Shown one piece after another: positions 54,719-63,660 of a DNA stretch of 64,000 bases. The first letter of the stretch is position 1; each line of letters starts with the position of its first letter. Under the pieces are notes generated by a model. It was not told where the DNA came from. It searched no databases and saw only the letters and a program-made list of their open reading frames with translations. The stretch covers positions 9,032,326 to 9,096,325 of the forward strand of contig NC_020504.1 in NCBI RefSeq assembly GCF_000349325.1, in the 5' to 3' direction. The DNA comes from Streptomyces davaonensis JCM 4913 (lineage in GTDB: Bacteria > Actinomycetota > Actinomycetes > Streptomycetales > Streptomycetaceae). Both the position numbers and the translations under genes were made by a program.

Positions 54719-55450
54719 ATGAGGCACAACAAGGTCGGCTCCGTCATGACCACGGAGGTCGTCCGCGCCGAGTACGGCACGCCGTTCAAGGAAGTGGCCC
54801 GGCTGCTCGGTGAGCACCGCATCAGCGGACTGCCGGTGGTGGACCAGGACGAACAGGTCATCGGCGTGATCTCCGAGACCGACCTGCTCGTCCGGCAGGC
54901 CGAGACGCCCGACCCCTACGAGCCGCGGAAGCGCTCGTGGTTCGCGGGCCTGACCCGGCAGGGCCGGACCCGGACCGCCAAGGCCAGGGCCCGCACCGCC
55001 GGCGGGCTGATGACCGAACCGCCGGTCACCGTGCACGCCGACGACACCATCGTCGAGGCCGCCCGGACCATGGCCCAGCACCGCGTGGAGCGGCTGCCCG
55101 TCCTCGACGAGGAGAACCGGCTCGTCGGCATCGTCACCCGCCGCGACCTGCTGAAGGTCTTCCTGCGGCCGGACGCGGAGATCCGCGCCGAGGTCATCGA
55201 CGAGGTGCTGGTGCGGACCCTGTGGCTCACCCCGCGCGCCGTGGACGTCGCGGTCACCGAGGGCGTGGTCACGCTCTCCGGGCAACTGGAACGCAAGAGC
55301 GAGACGGAGATCGCCGTCTCGATGACCCGTCAGACGGACGGCGTGGTCGCCGTCGTCGACCGGCTCACCCACCGGCTGGACGACTCCCGGCTCCAGCCCG
55401 ACGTGCAGGCCCTGCACGGAGTCGCCGACGACTGGCTGCGCAGTCTTTGA
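54719..55450 (+). CDS. CBS-pair and BON domain protein
   Basis: The protein has 243 residues. It has CBS motifs (VGSVMTTEVVRAEYGTPFKE, SGLPVVDQDEQVIGVISETD, ERLPVLDEENRLVGIVTRRD) and a BON domain (VDVAVTEGVVTLSGQLER, about 175-225). A basic insert (PRKRSWFAGLTRQGRTRTAK, about 72-92) between the CBS motifs is absent from the other three copies. Unlike those it has no cNMP-binding partner; it follows the GNAT/ligase gene by 12 bases. It probably senses adenine nucleotides. Confidence 0.87.
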   Translation: MRHNKVGSVMTTEVVRAEYGTPFKEVARLLGEHRISGLPVVDQDEQVIGVISETDLLVRQAETPDPYEPRKRSWFAGLTRQGRTRTAKARARTAGGLMTEPPVTVHADDTIVEAARTMAQHRVERLPVLDEENRLVGIVTRRDLLKVFLRPDAEIRAEVIDEVLVRTLWLTPRAVDVAVTEGVVTLSGQLERKSETEIAVSMTRQTDGVVAVVDRLTHRLDDSRLQPDVQALHGVADDWLRSL

Positions 55451-55488
55451 GAGGAACCGGGAAGAGAAACCGAGAAGAGGTGCCCGCC

Positions 55489-55986
55489 ATGACCGCCAAC
55501 GTGCTGGTCGCCTACGGGACGACGAACGGATCGACCGCCGAGATCGCCGAGGCAGTGGCCGCGGTCCTGCGCAAGGAGGGCTGCACCGCCGAGGCCCTGC
55601 CCGCCGCGAGCGTGGCCCGGGTGACGGACTACGACGCCGTCGTCGTCGGCGGCGGACTGTACGCGGGACGCTGGCACAAGGACGCCCGCCGCTTCCTGCG
55701 CCGCCACCGCACGGCCCTGGCCGACCGCCCGCTGTGGCTGTTCAGCAGCGGACCGCTCGACCCCTCCGCCTCCGAACGGGACATCCCGCCCGTCCCCGGA
55801 CTCCGGCGCGCCATGACCCGCCTGGACGCCCGCGCGCACGTCACCTTCGGTGGCTGCCTCCAGGAAGGCGCCAAGGGCCGCATCGCGAAGATGATCATCC
55901 GCAACGGCAAGGGCGGTGACTTCCGCGACTTCGGCCGGATCGAGGAGTGGGCGGCGGGCGTCGCCCACGAACTGGACAGGGGCTGA
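55489..55986 (+). CDS. flavodoxin-domain protein (protoporphyrinogen oxidase HemG-like)
   Basis: The protein has 165 residues. VLVAYGTTNGSTAEIAEAVA is the FMN phosphate-binding loop of flavodoxins, and YDAVVVGGGLYAGRWHKDARRFL matches the flavodoxin_5/HemG group. It could act as a menaquinone-linked protoporphyrinogen oxidase or as an electron-transfer flavodoxin. DosR-type regulons also include such proteins. It follows the CBS-BON gene by 38 bases and converges on hypE with 5 bases between. Confidence 0.82.
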   Translation: MTANVLVAYGTTNGSTAEIAEAVAAVLRKEGCTAEALPAASVARVTDYDAVVVGGGLYAGRWHKDARRFLRRHRTALADRPLWLFSSGPLDPSASERDIPPVPGLRRAMTRLDARAHVTFGGCLQEGAKGRIAKMIIRNGKGGDFRDFGRIEEWAAGVAHELDRG

Positions 55987-55991
55987 ACCGG

Positions 55992-57026
55992 TCAGCAGAT
56001 GCGCGGCAGTTGCTCGCCGAGCGGCATCTCCACGATGCGGCGGGCGCCGACCAGGGTCCGCAGGGTCACCCGGCCGTGCGGACCCTGCGGCAGCACCTCG
56101 CCGATCCGTACGGCGGCCTCGCCCTCAGGACGTGACCGCAGGGCCGTCAGCGCCTCCTCGGCCGCCTCCGGGGCGACGAAGGCCACCAGGCAGCCCTCGT
56201 TGGCGACGACCAGCGGGTCCAGGCCGAGCAGGTCGCAGGCGGAGGCGACCGCCTGCGGCACGGGCACGTCGCTCTCCTCGATCTCCACGGCCACCGAGGA
56301 GTCGCGGGCGATCTCGTTCAGGGCCGCCGCAAGTCCGCCCCGGGTGGGGTCGCGCAGCACGTGCACGGCGTCGCCGAGCGGGGCCAGTGCCTGCACGAGC
56401 CGGTGCAGGGGCCGGGAGTCCGAGGCGATGTCGGCCTCGAAGCCGAGGCCCTCGCGGGTGCTGAGCACGGTGGTGCCGTGCAGCCCGATCGGACCGGACA
56501 GCAGCACCGCGTCCCCGGGGCGGGCCGACGCCGCGGAGGGACGCAGCAGTTCGTGCCGCTGCCCGATGCCCGTGGTGTTCACGAACAGCCGGTCGGCCGC
56601 GCCCCGCCCCACCACCTTGGTGTCTCCGGTGACCACCGGCACCCCTGCCTCCTGGGCCGCCTTCCCCAACGACTCCATGACGGACCGGAGTTCGGCCAGC
56701 GGCAGCCCCTCCTCCACGATCAGGGAGACGGACAGCGCCAGCGGCCAAGCACCGCGCATCGCGAGGTCGTTGACCGTGCCGTGCACGGCCAGCGAACCGA
56801 TGTCACCGCCCGGGAAGAACAGCGGGCTGACCACGAAACTGTCGGTGCTGATCACCAGATCCGGACGCCCCGGCAGCAGCGCGGCGTCCTCCAGCGGGCC
56901 GCCGTCGCCGCCGAGGGCGGGCAGCACCAGCCGGTCGAGCAGCTCCGCGGTCAGCCGCCCGCCGGCGCCGTGGCCGAGCAGGACGACTTCGTCCTCGTGA
57001 TACGGGGTGGGGCAGTCGGGGGTCAT
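55992..57026 (-). CDS. hypE: HypE, hydrogenase maturation carbamoyl dehydratase
   Basis: The protein has 344 residues. It has the AIRS-like fold ([20 protein letters not shown], then [27 protein letters not shown]) and ends in PRIC, whose terminal Cys344 receives the carbamoyl group from HypF and is dehydrated to thiocyanate, the source of the cyanide ligands of the NiFe site. Its start overlaps the hypD stop by 4 bases (ATGA). It is the last gene of the hydrogenase locus. Confidence 0.95.
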   Translation of the reverse strand: MTPDCPTPYHEDEVVLLGHGAGGRLTAELLDRLVLPALGGDGGPLEDAALLPGRPDLVISTDSFVVSPLFFPGGDIGSLAVHGTVNDLAMRGAWPLALSVSLIVEEGLPLAELRSVMESLGKAAQEAGVPVVTGDTKVVGRGAADRLFVNTTGIGQRHELLRPSAASARPGDAVLLSGPIGLHGTTVLSTREGLGFEADIASDSRPLHRLVQALAPLGDAVHVLRDPTRGGLAAALNEIARDSSVAVEIEESDVPVPQAVASACDLLGLDPLVVANEGCLVAFVAPEAAEEALTALRSRPEGEAAVRIGEVLPQGPHGRVTLRTLVGARRIVEMPLGEQLPRIC

Positions 57027-58126
57027 GGCGTGCTCCTCGTCGGGACGCGTCCGGCCGCGTGGAAGGCGGCACAGGTGCCCTCGGACGACACCATCGGCGC
57101 GCCGAGGGGATGGCGGGGCGTGCAGCGGGTGCCGTACGCCGGGCAGTCGGTGGGCAGCCGGGCCCCGGTGAGGATCGCGCCCGCGATGCACTCCGGGTCC
57201 TCGACGGGGCTGAGCCCGCCCACGTCGAAGCGGCGGGCGGCGTCGAACCTCTCGTACTTCTCGGCGAGTTCGAGGCCGCTGCCGGGCAGCGCCCCGATGC
57301 CGCGCCAGGACCGGTCGGTCACCCGGAACACCTCACGGACCGCGTCCTGCGCCTCGGTGTTCCCCGAGCGGCGCACGGCCCGCACGTACTGGTTCGCCAC
57401 CTCGTGCCGGCCCGACTCCAGCTGCCGTACCGCCATGAGGATGCCCTCCAGCAGGTCCAGCGGCTCGAATCCGGTAACCACGATCGGCACCCGGTAGCGG
57501 GCCGCGATCGGCTCGTACTCGCGCCAGCCCATCACCGCGCACACATGCCCGGCCGCGAGGAAGGCCTGCACCTCGCAGTCCGGGTCCTCCAGCAGCGCCG
57601 TCATGGCCGGTGGCACCAGGACATGGCTGACCAGCATCGAGAAGTTCGTCAGGCCGAGCCGGGCCGCGTGCAGGACCGCGGTCGCGTTCGCGGGGGCGGT
57701 CGTCTCGAAGCCGACGGCGAGGAAGACGACTTCGCGGTCGGGGTGGGCGGCGGCCAGGCGTACGGCGTCCATCGGGGCGTAGACCACCCGGACGTCGGCG
57801 CCGCGCGCCCGCAGCGACAGCAGGTCGGTGTGGGTGCCGGGCACGCGCAGCATGTCGCCGAAGCTGGTGAGGATCACGCCGGGGCGGGCGGCGACCGCCA
57901 TGGCCCGGTCCAGGGTCTCCAGCGGCGTCACGCACACCGGGCAGCCCGGTCCGTGGATCATCCGCATCCCGGCCGGCAGCAGCTCGTCGATGCCCTGCCG
58001 GACGAGGGTGTGGGTCTGACCGCCGCACACCTCCATGATCCGCCAGGGGCGCGTGGCGGTCCGCCGCAGCTCGTCCAGCAGCCGCCGGGCGAGCACGGGA
58101 TCGCGGTACTCGTCGAGGTACTTCAT
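57023..58126 (-). CDS. hypD: HypD, hydrogenase Fe(CN)2CO assembly protein
   Basis: The protein has 367 residues. The conserved Cys motifs are present: [25 protein letters not shown] and the C-terminal [14 protein letters not shown] region ([20 protein letters not shown]), along with [10 protein letters not shown] and [11 protein letters not shown]. HypD carries a [4Fe-4S] cluster and forms the scaffold with HypC where Fe gains its CN and CO ligands. It is translationally coupled to hypE and follows a CBS-BON gene by 24 bases. Confidence 0.95.
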   Translation of the reverse strand: MKYLDEYRDPVLARRLLDELRRTATRPWRIMEVCGGQTHTLVRQGIDELLPAGMRMIHGPGCPVCVTPLETLDRAMAVAARPGVILTSFGDMLRVPGTHTDLLSLRARGADVRVVYAPMDAVRLAAAHPDREVVFLAVGFETTAPANATAVLHAARLGLTNFSMLVSHVLVPPAMTALLEDPDCEVQAFLAAGHVCAVMGWREYEPIAARYRVPIVVTGFEPLDLLEGILMAVRQLESGRHEVANQYVRAVRRSGNTEAQDAVREVFRVTDRSWRGIGALPGSGLELAEKYERFDAARRFDVGGLSPVEDPECIAGAILTGARLPTDCPAYGTRCTPRHPLGAPMVSSEGTCAAFHAAGRVPTRSTP

Positions 58127-58150
58127 CGGTGCGCCTTCATCGGTACGTCT

Positions 58151-58771
58151 TCATCGATGGGTCAGATCCAGCCGGATGTCCACGACCCCCTCCACGGCCC
58201 GCACCGCCCGCGCCAGCACGGGCACGAGCGCACGGTCGGGCAGGGCGCCGCCCAGGGTGACCACGCCCTCGGTCACCGAGACCGACAGAGGCTCGGTGAA
58301 CGGGAGCTGACCGAGCACGCTGCCGCGGATCTCCTCGGCGATCTCCTCGTCGGAGCGCAGGAAGACCTTCAGCAGATCGCTGCGGCTGACCACGCCCTGC
58401 AACAGGCCGACCCCGTCCACCACCGGCAGTCGCTTGACGTGCCGGCGGGCCATGATGCGGGCAGCCTCGGCGAGGGACGCGTCCGCGTGCACGGTCACCG
58501 CGGGGGCGCTCATCAGCTCGCCCGCGGTCACCGCGCCCGCCTTGACGCGGTCCGCCAGGTCGCCCTGCTCGGTGTCCCGGAACTCCTCCTTGAGCAGCAG
58601 GTCCGCCTCGGAGACCACGCCGACGACCCGCCCCTCACCGGCCAGCACCGGCAGGGCGCTGACCTTCCACTCGTCGAGCAGCGCGACGATCTCCTTGAAG
58701 GACGCCTCGCTGCCGACGGCGACGACGGTGTGCGTCATCACATCGCTGACTCGGTACGGCGATTCAGGCAT
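58151..58771 (-). CDS. CBS-pair and BON domain protein inside the hydrogenase operon
   Basis: The protein has 206 residues. It has CBS motifs (YRVSDVMTHTVVAVGSEASF, VSALPVLAGEGRVVGVVSEAD in part, KRLPVVDGVGLLQGVVSRSD) and BON (LSVSVTEGVVTLGGALPD, about 145-200). It overlaps the hydrogenase large-subunit gene by 8 bases and precedes hypD, so it is co-translated with the enzyme. A role in tuning hydrogenase activity or maturation to adenylate charge is an inference; I know of no described hydrogenase with such a subunit. Confidence 0.88.
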   Translation of the reverse strand: MPESPYRVSDVMTHTVVAVGSEASFKEIVALLDEWKVSALPVLAGEGRVVGVVSEADLLLKEEFRDTEQGDLADRVKAGAVTAGELMSAPAVTVHADASLAEAARIMARRHVKRLPVVDGVGLLQGVVSRSDLLKVFLRSDEEIAEEIRGSVLGQLPFTEPLSVSVTEGVVTLGGALPDRALVPVLARAVRAVEGVVDIRLDLTHR

Positions 58772-60125
58772 CTCCGCCTCCTGTGGTGCGGCCCGAGGTC
58801 CGGACGACCGTCAGGTCGAGGAAATGGGTCGAGCACGAGATGCACGGATCGTGGTTGCGGATGGCCCGCTCGCACAGGTCCGTCAACTCGGCGTCGTCCG
58901 GGTCGTGTTCGCTGATCGCCCGCTGGGCGAGCCGACGCAGGTCGGCCTCGATCGCGCCCTGGTTCTGCGCGGTGGGCGGCACCAGGTCGGCGCTGAGCAC
59001 CGTCCCGTCCGCGGCGAGTTCGTAGCGGTGGTAGAGCACCCCGCGCGGGGCCTCGGTGGCGCCGTGGCCGACGCCCGCGACCGGCGGGACCTCCGTGTAC
59101 GGGCGCTCGGGCGGCTCGTACGCCTCGATGATCCGCAGCGCCTCGGTCACCGCGTACAGGGTCTCCACCGCCCGCACCAGGATGGAGCGGAACGGGTTAC
59201 GGCACACGGCACCGTCCCGCGGGTCGCCGAGCCCGGCCTCCACCGCGGCCTGGCGCGCGACCTCCGAAAGGCGCGCCCCGCCGATCGCGAACCGGGCGAG
59301 GGAGCCGGTGAGATGGACCCGCCCGTCGAGCCGGGAGTGCAGTGCGGTGGAGTGCGGCACGTGCGTCTCGGTGACCCGCCGGGTGAAGTCCCGCACGGGG
59401 AAGGAGTCCTTGCTCCCGTCGGCGCGGAGCACGGTCGGGGTGCCGCCCTCGATGGCGTACGTGTCCGGCGCGGCCAGCGCCAGCAGGTCGGCGTCGACCC
59501 GGGCGTCCGGGAACTCGAAGCCGGACACCCAGCGCACCGTGTCCCACGCGTCGTCCAGCGCCCGCCGCAAGTCCTCGGTGAGGGCGAGCAGTTCGGCACG
59601 GGCCGGGGCCCGGTGGAAGCCGCCGAGGCGGACGTTCACCGGATGCACGGCCCGCCCGCCGAGCAGTTCCATCAGCGCGTTGCCCGCCTTCTTCAGCCTG
59701 AGCCCCCGCTCCACCTCGGCGCGGTGCGTCCGGGCCAGTTCGATGGCGCTCGCGCGGCCCAGGAAGTCCGGGGCGTGCAGCAGATAGATGTGCAGGGCCT
59801 GGCTCTCGATCCACTCCCCGCAGTACAACAGCCTGCGCAGATCCCGGATCACCGGGTCGACGACGACCCCGCACGCGTCCTCGATCGCCGCGCACGCGCT
59901 CATCTGGTAGGCCACCGGACAGATCCCGCACACGCGGGCGGTGATGTCGGGCGGCTCGGTGTACGAGCGTCCGCGCAGCAGCGCTTCGAAGAACCGCGGC
60001 GGCTCGTAGATGTTCAGCCGCGCCTCGGTGACCGTGCCGTCGTGCACGCCGAGGTACAGCGCTCCCTCGCCCTCGACCCGGGACAGCGAGCCGACGTGCA
60101 GCACACGGGATCCACGGTGAGTCAC
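58764..60125 (-). CDS. hydA: [NiFe]-hydrogenase large (alpha) subunit, group 3b type
   Basis: The product has 453 residues from a GTG. The NiFe ligands are C66 and C69 in RVCGICP and C428 and C431 in DPCISCSTH. The length and the [11 protein letters not shown] and AYEPPERPY motifs fit the cytosolic bidirectional group 3b (sulfhydrogenase) enzymes rather than membrane-bound uptake types. Nineteen residues follow His434; whether they are removed by a protease is unclear, and no endopeptidase gene is in the window. It oxidises or evolves H2 with NAD(P). It is coupled to the small subunit by GTGA. Confidence 0.93.
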   Translation of the reverse strand: MTHRGSRVLHVGSLSRVEGEGALYLGVHDGTVTEARLNIYEPPRFFEALLRGRSYTEPPDITARVCGICPVAYQMSACAAIEDACGVVVDPVIRDLRRLLYCGEWIESQALHIYLLHAPDFLGRASAIELARTHRAEVERGLRLKKAGNALMELLGGRAVHPVNVRLGGFHRAPARAELLALTEDLRRALDDAWDTVRWVSGFEFPDARVDADLLALAAPDTYAIEGGTPTVLRADGSKDSFPVRDFTRRVTETHVPHSTALHSRLDGRVHLTGSLARFAIGGARLSEVARQAAVEAGLGDPRDGAVCRNPFRSILVRAVETLYAVTEALRIIEAYEPPERPYTEVPPVAGVGHGATEAPRGVLYHRYELAADGTVLSADLVPPTAQNQGAIEADLRRLAQRAISEHDPDDAELTDLCERAIRNHDPCISCSTHFLDLTVVRTSGRTTGGGDA

Positions 60126-60874
60126 CGCTCCAACTCCTTTGCGAAGGCGGTCGCGTTGAAGGTGTGCAGGAACCGCTCTACGTCCCGCTCGTCCATGCCG
60201 TCACGGCGCAGCAGCGGTATCAGCGCGGGGAGGTTCACGGACCCGGACGGGCCGAAGCAGCCGTAGCAGCCGCGGTGGTACGCCGGGCACAGCGCCCCGC
60301 AGCCCGCATGGGTCACGGGGCCGAGACAGGGGGTGCCGTGGGCGACGGTGACGCAGACCGTGCCGCGCCGCTTGCACTCGAAGCAGACACTGTGGTTCGG
60401 CACGTCGGGCTTGCGGCCGGCCAGGAACGCGGTGATCACCTCGATGAGCTGACGCCGGTCCACGGGGCAGCCGCGCAGCTCGAAGTCGACGTCCACATGG
60501 GCGGAGACGGGGGTGGAGGTGGCGAGCGTCGAGACGTACTCGGGGCGGGCGTAGACCACCCGCCGGTACTCGTCCACGTCCGCGTAGTTGCGCAGCGCCT
60601 GGATGCCGCCTGCCGTCGCGCAGGCCCCGATCGTCACCAGGTGGCGGGAGGCGGCCCGGATCGCGCGGACGCGTTCGGCGTCCTCGGCGGTGGTGACCGA
60701 ACCCTCGACCAGCGACAGGTCGTAGGGGCCCGGCCGGACGGCGCTGGACGCCTCCAGGAAGTGGGCGATCTCCACCTCGCCCGCGAGCGCGAGGAGTTCG
60801 TCCTCGCAGTCCAGCAGGGTGAGCTGGCAGCCGTCGCAGGAGGCCAGTTTGAACACGGCGAGCGTGGGTGCCAT
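60122..60874 (-). CDS. hydD: [NiFe]-hydrogenase small (delta) subunit
   Basis: The product has 250 residues; the ATG at 60874 overlaps the upstream stop (TGATG). C13 and C16 ([14 protein letters not shown]), the middle [14 protein letters not shown] and ELRGCPVD bind the proximal cluster. A Cys-rich C-terminal part ([38 protein letters not shown]) offers ligands for two more clusters. This matches delta subunits of group 3 hydrogenases. It passes electrons between the NiFe subunit and the flavin/Fe-S subunits. No Tat signal is present, so the enzyme is cytosolic. Confidence 0.92.
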   Translation of the reverse strand: MAPTLAVFKLASCDGCQLTLLDCEDELLALAGEVEIAHFLEASSAVRPGPYDLSLVEGSVTTAEDAERVRAIRAASRHLVTIGACATAGGIQALRNYADVDEYRRVVYARPEYVSTLATSTPVSAHVDVDFELRGCPVDRRQLIEVITAFLAGRKPDVPNHSVCFECKRRGTVCVTVAHGTPCLGPVTHAGCGALCPAYHRGCYGCFGPSGSVNLPALIPLLRRDGMDERDVERFLHTFNATAFAKELER

Positions 60875-61680
60875 CACAACTCCCTCACCGACAGCAGGGG
60901 TTCGGCCCGCTCCCAGTTCACGACCGGGCCGTCCCGGCACAGCAGCAGCGGACCGAGCTGGCAGTGTCCGCAATGGCCGGTCGCGCAGCGCATGTTGCGT
61001 TCCAGCGAGACGCGGACGCGGTCACCGGGCAGGCCACGGGCGGCGAGTTCGCGGGCGGTGGCGCGGATCATGGGTTCCGGCCCGCAGACGAACGCCACGG
61101 CGTCGGCGGGCGTGAAGTCCGCCCGGTCGAGCAGGTCGGTCACCAGACCGACGTCGCCGCGCCAGCCGTCGTCGGGCCGGTCGACGGTCACACCGGTGTA
61201 CGCGGTCCGCCAGCCCTCGATCTCCTCGCGGGCGATCAGATCGGCCGGGGTGCGCGCCCCGATCAGCACGTTGACCCTGCCGTACGCCGCCGGTTCGGCC
61301 AGCGCGCGCAGGATCAGCGGGCGGAGCGGGGCGAGCCCGATGCCGCCCGCGACCACGACCACGTCCCGTCCACGGGCCCGCTGAAGCTCCCAGCCGGTGC
61401 CGTACGGCCCGCGGACGCCGAGCACATCGGCGGAGCGTGCCGCGCACAGCCCCGCCGAGACGGCACCCACCGCCCGGACGGTGTGCGCGAGCCCGCCGGT
61501 GGCCTGCACGGAACTCACCGAGACGGGGATCTCGCCGCGCCCGAAGCAGTGCACCATCGCGAACTGCCCCGGCGCGAAGTCGCCGAGCGGCGTGCCGACC
61601 GGCTCCAGACGCAGCGTCACCGTGTCGCCGGTCTCCGCCGTGCGGGCGACCACGCGGTACGGGACGGGTACGTCCGTCAT
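60874..61680 (-). CDS. hydG: hydrogenase FAD/[2Fe-2S] NAD(P)-reacting (gamma) subunit
   Basis: The protein has 268 residues. A ferredoxin-reductase-like beta-barrel (about 1-100) carries [20 protein letters not shown] and [10 protein letters not shown] bind NAD(P), and the C-terminal cysteines [19 protein letters not shown] bind a [2Fe-2S] cluster. This is the gamma subunit plan of group 3b hydrogenases and of related dihydroorotate dehydrogenase electron-transfer subunits. It exchanges electrons with NADP(H). Its start overlaps the preceding cNMP-binding gene by 4 bases (ATGA). Confidence 0.91.
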   Translation of the reverse strand: MTDVPVPYRVVARTAETGDTVTLRLEPVGTPLGDFAPGQFAMVHCFGRGEIPVSVSSVQATGGLAHTVRAVGAVSAGLCAARSADVLGVRGPYGTGWELQRARGRDVVVVAGGIGLAPLRPLILRALAEPAAYGRVNVLIGARTPADLIAREEIEGWRTAYTGVTVDRPDDGWRGDVGLVTDLLDRADFTPADAVAFVCGPEPMIRATARELAARGLPGDRVRVSLERNMRCATGHCGHCQLGPLLLCRDGPVVNWERAEPLLSVREL

Positions 61681-62141
61681 GCCGCACCTCCGGTGCCGCC
61701 GGGGCCGTACAGATCGAGGAGCCGGGTCCGTGCCGCGCGCAGCCGGTGGGACAGCACCCGGCCGACCCAGTGCTCGACGGCACGCCCGAACTCGGCGTCG
61801 TTCAGGCACATCAGCCGGACGGCGACGGCGTCGAACTCGTAGGCGTTCACGGGCGTCACGGTCTCGGCGCCGAACTGCCAGACGTACGGCTCGTACAGCC
61901 AGGACCAGCCGACCAGGTCGCCGACGCCGAGGGTCTCGACGACCGGAGCCCGGCGGCCGGGCACATGCAGGTCGAGGGCGAGGGTGCCGTCCCGCACGAT
62001 CCAGAAGCGGTCGGCCTGCCCGCCCTCGTCGAACAGCCGGGCGCCCTGCGGGAAGCGCATCTCGCGGCCGACGCGGAGCAGCCGGTCGCGGTGCTCGCCG
62101 GGCAGGGCGTGGTTCATGCGCAGGGCGATCGAGGGAGGCAT
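61677..62141 (-). CDS. cyclic-nucleotide-binding (Crp-like) domain protein inside the hydrogenase operon
   Basis: The protein has 154 residues. The beta-roll reads FPQGARLFDEGGQADRFWIV, DGTLALDLHVPGRR and LGVGDLVGWSWLY, and the C-terminal helix RLRAARTRLLDLYG. No helix-turn-helix. It lies between two electron-transfer subunit genes, 1 base after the first and overlapping the second, so it must be co-translated. A structural or allosteric role at the hydrogenase is an inference. It is the third copy of the family in the window. Confidence 0.87.
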   Translation of the reverse strand: MPPSIALRMNHALPGEHRDRLLRVGREMRFPQGARLFDEGGQADRFWIVRDGTLALDLHVPGRRAPVVETLGVGDLVGWSWLYEPYVWQFGAETVTPVNAYEFDAVAVRLMCLNDAEFGRAVEHWVGRVLSHRLRAARTRLLDLYGPGGTGGAA

Positions 62142-62142
62142 C

Positions 62143-63282
62143 TCAGGTCTCCGTTCCAGGGTCGAGGGACGGGTCGGCTTCGGCCGCGAGCGCGGTGACT
62201 TCCTCCGTGATGTCGATGCCGGCCGGGCACCATGCGATGCAGCGCCCGCAGCCGACGCATCCGGAGGTGTCGAATTGGTCGTGCCAGGTGGAGAGTTTGT
62301 GGGTGAGCCACTGCCGGTAACGGCTGTGCCCCGAGGCGCGCACCGGGCCGCCGTGCAGATGGGAGAAGTCCAGGTCGAAGCAGGAGTCCCAGCGCTGCCA
62401 TCGCTCGGTGTGGTCGCCGGTGAGGTCGGTGACCTCCTCCGTGGTGGTGCAGAAGCACGTCGGGCAGACCATCGTGCAGTTTCCGCAGGTCAGGCAGCGG
62501 GCGGCGACATCGTCCCAGCGGTCGGCGGCCAGGCTCGCGCCGAGCAGCGCCCGTACGTCGACCGGGGGCAGGGCGCGTCCCATCCGGTTGCGTGCCGCGT
62601 CCACGGCGGCACGTGCGGCGTCCTCGGTGTCCGGATCCGCGGCACCGTGGGGCACCTGCGCCAGGAGGGCGGCGCCCTCGTCGCTGCCGACGCGCACCAG
62701 GAACCGGCCGGCCACCTCGGTGAGCGCCAGGTCGTAACCGGGGTCCGCTGCCGGGCCGCCGCCCGTCGAGACACAGAAGCAGGTCGCGCCGGGCTCGGTG
62801 CACTCGGCGGCGATCAGGAAGGCCCCGCCCCGACGCCGCGTGTACCCGGTGTCCTCGTACCGCCCGCCGCTCAGCACCCGGTCCTGGATCGCGATGGCCC
62901 GCAGATCACAGGGCCGGACCCCGAGGAAGGCGTACGACGGGGTCCTGGGCTCCTCCGGGGTGAAGTCGATGCCGCCCGACGGCGTGCGGTCGGCGCTCCA
63001 CAGCCGTTCCCGCGCGGGGTGCAGGAAGTTCTTCCAGGACTGCGGGCCTGCGCTGTGCGCGAAGGCGGCCCCGTCCTCGCGCCGGACCAGCCGATAGCGT
63101 CCGGCGTCCAGCTCGACGCCCCAGCCGAAGGGGAGTTCGTCCGCCGACGCCAGCTCGGCGAGCACGATCGCACCGTCCCGCACGGTCGGCCCGACGACGG
63201 TCCGCCCCTGCGCCACCAACGCCGTGACCAGGGCGTTCAGGCCATCGCGGTCGAGCACTGCCGAGCCTTGAGCGACGGTCAT
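62143..63282 (-). CDS. hydB: hydrogenase 4Fe-4S dicluster (beta) subunit
   Basis: The protein has 379 residues. The first half resembles beta subunits of archaeal sulfhydrogenase and anaerobic sulfite reductase A (FGVRPCDLRAIAIQDRVL-like LGVRPCDLRAIAIQDRVL, ATCFCVSTGGGP). Two ferredoxin-like motifs follow, CLTCGNCTMVCPTC (about residue 265) and CVGCGRCIAWCPAG (about 340). It carries electrons between the gamma subunit and the hydrogenase module. It is the first gene of the structural operon, with palindromic boxes at 63349-63383 upstream. Confidence 0.91.
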   Translation of the reverse strand: MTVAQGSAVLDRDGLNALVTALVAQGRTVVGPTVRDGAIVLAELASADELPFGWGVELDAGRYRLVRREDGAAFAHSAGPQSWKNFLHPARERLWSADRTPSGGIDFTPEEPRTPSYAFLGVRPCDLRAIAIQDRVLSGGRYEDTGYTRRRGGAFLIAAECTEPGATCFCVSTGGGPAADPGYDLALTEVAGRFLVRVGSDEGAALLAQVPHGAADPDTEDAARAAVDAARNRMGRALPPVDVRALLGASLAADRWDDVAARCLTCGNCTMVCPTCFCTTTEEVTDLTGDHTERWQRWDSCFDLDFSHLHGGPVRASGHSRYRQWLTHKLSTWHDQFDTSGCVGCGRCIAWCPAGIDITEEVTALAAEADPSLDPGTET

Positions 63283-63348
63283 GACAGACCTCCTCGGGCG
63301 TGGGCGCCTCCACCCTCAGCTTCCGGCTCGGCGGCCCCAGGACGGCAG

Positions 63349-63362
63349 GGGCTGACCGGCCC
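63349..63362. promoter_or_regulatory. OsdR-type box candidate of the hydrogenase operon
   Basis: GGGCTGACCGGCCC (one transition from a perfect match) lies 66 bases upstream of the 4Fe-4S subunit gene on the minus strand. Confidence 0.55.
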
Positions 63363-63369
63363 TCTTGAC

Positions 63370-63383
63370 GGGCCGACCGGGTC
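63370..63383. promoter_or_regulatory. second OsdR-type box candidate of the hydrogenase operon
   Basis: GGGCCGACCGGGTC lies 87 bases upstream of the 4Fe-4S subunit gene. Its centre is 21 bp, two helical turns, from that of the box at 63349-63362. Confidence 0.55.
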
Positions 63384-63396
63384 ACCTCCCACAGGT

Positions 63397-63654
63397 CTAG
63401 GGCAGTGGTTCCCCCAGCTCGCCCTCGACCGCGTCGGCCATCGCCCGGAGCACCTCCAGCGTCCGGTGCGCCTCCACCTCGTCGACCTCGGTGATCGCGA
63501 ACCCCACATGCACGATGACGTACGACCCGACCCCCGCGTCCGGCGTGCAGTCGAGGCACACCTCGCGCCGGATGCCGCCGAAATCGACCGTGGCCATCCG
63601 CAGGCCCGCGTCGTCGTGGACCTCCAGGACCCGCCCCGGGATACCCAGGCACAT
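63397..63654 (-). CDS. hypC: HypC, hydrogenase maturation chaperone
   Basis: The protein has 85 residues. MCLGIPGRVLEV with Cys2 is the defining N-terminus of HypC/HupF, and ATVDFGGIRREVCLDCTPDAG with YVIVHVGFAITEVDE completes the OB-fold. It carries iron with HypD and delivers the Fe(CN)2CO unit to the large subunit. It follows hypF by 6 bases and is separated from the structural operon by 114 bases. Confidence 0.96.
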   Translation of the reverse strand: MCLGIPGRVLEVHDDAGLRMATVDFGGIRREVCLDCTPDAGVGSYVIVHVGFAITEVDEVEAHRTLEVLRAMADAVEGELGEPLP

Positions 63655-63660
63655 CCGCGC

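Noticed and set aside
51914..55417. Very long open frame (over 1100 codons) on the minus strand
   Set aside because: It is antisense to the GNAT/ligase and CBS-BON genes, has Gly/Ala/Val/Asp/Arg-rich low-information translation, and arises from GC-biased third positions.
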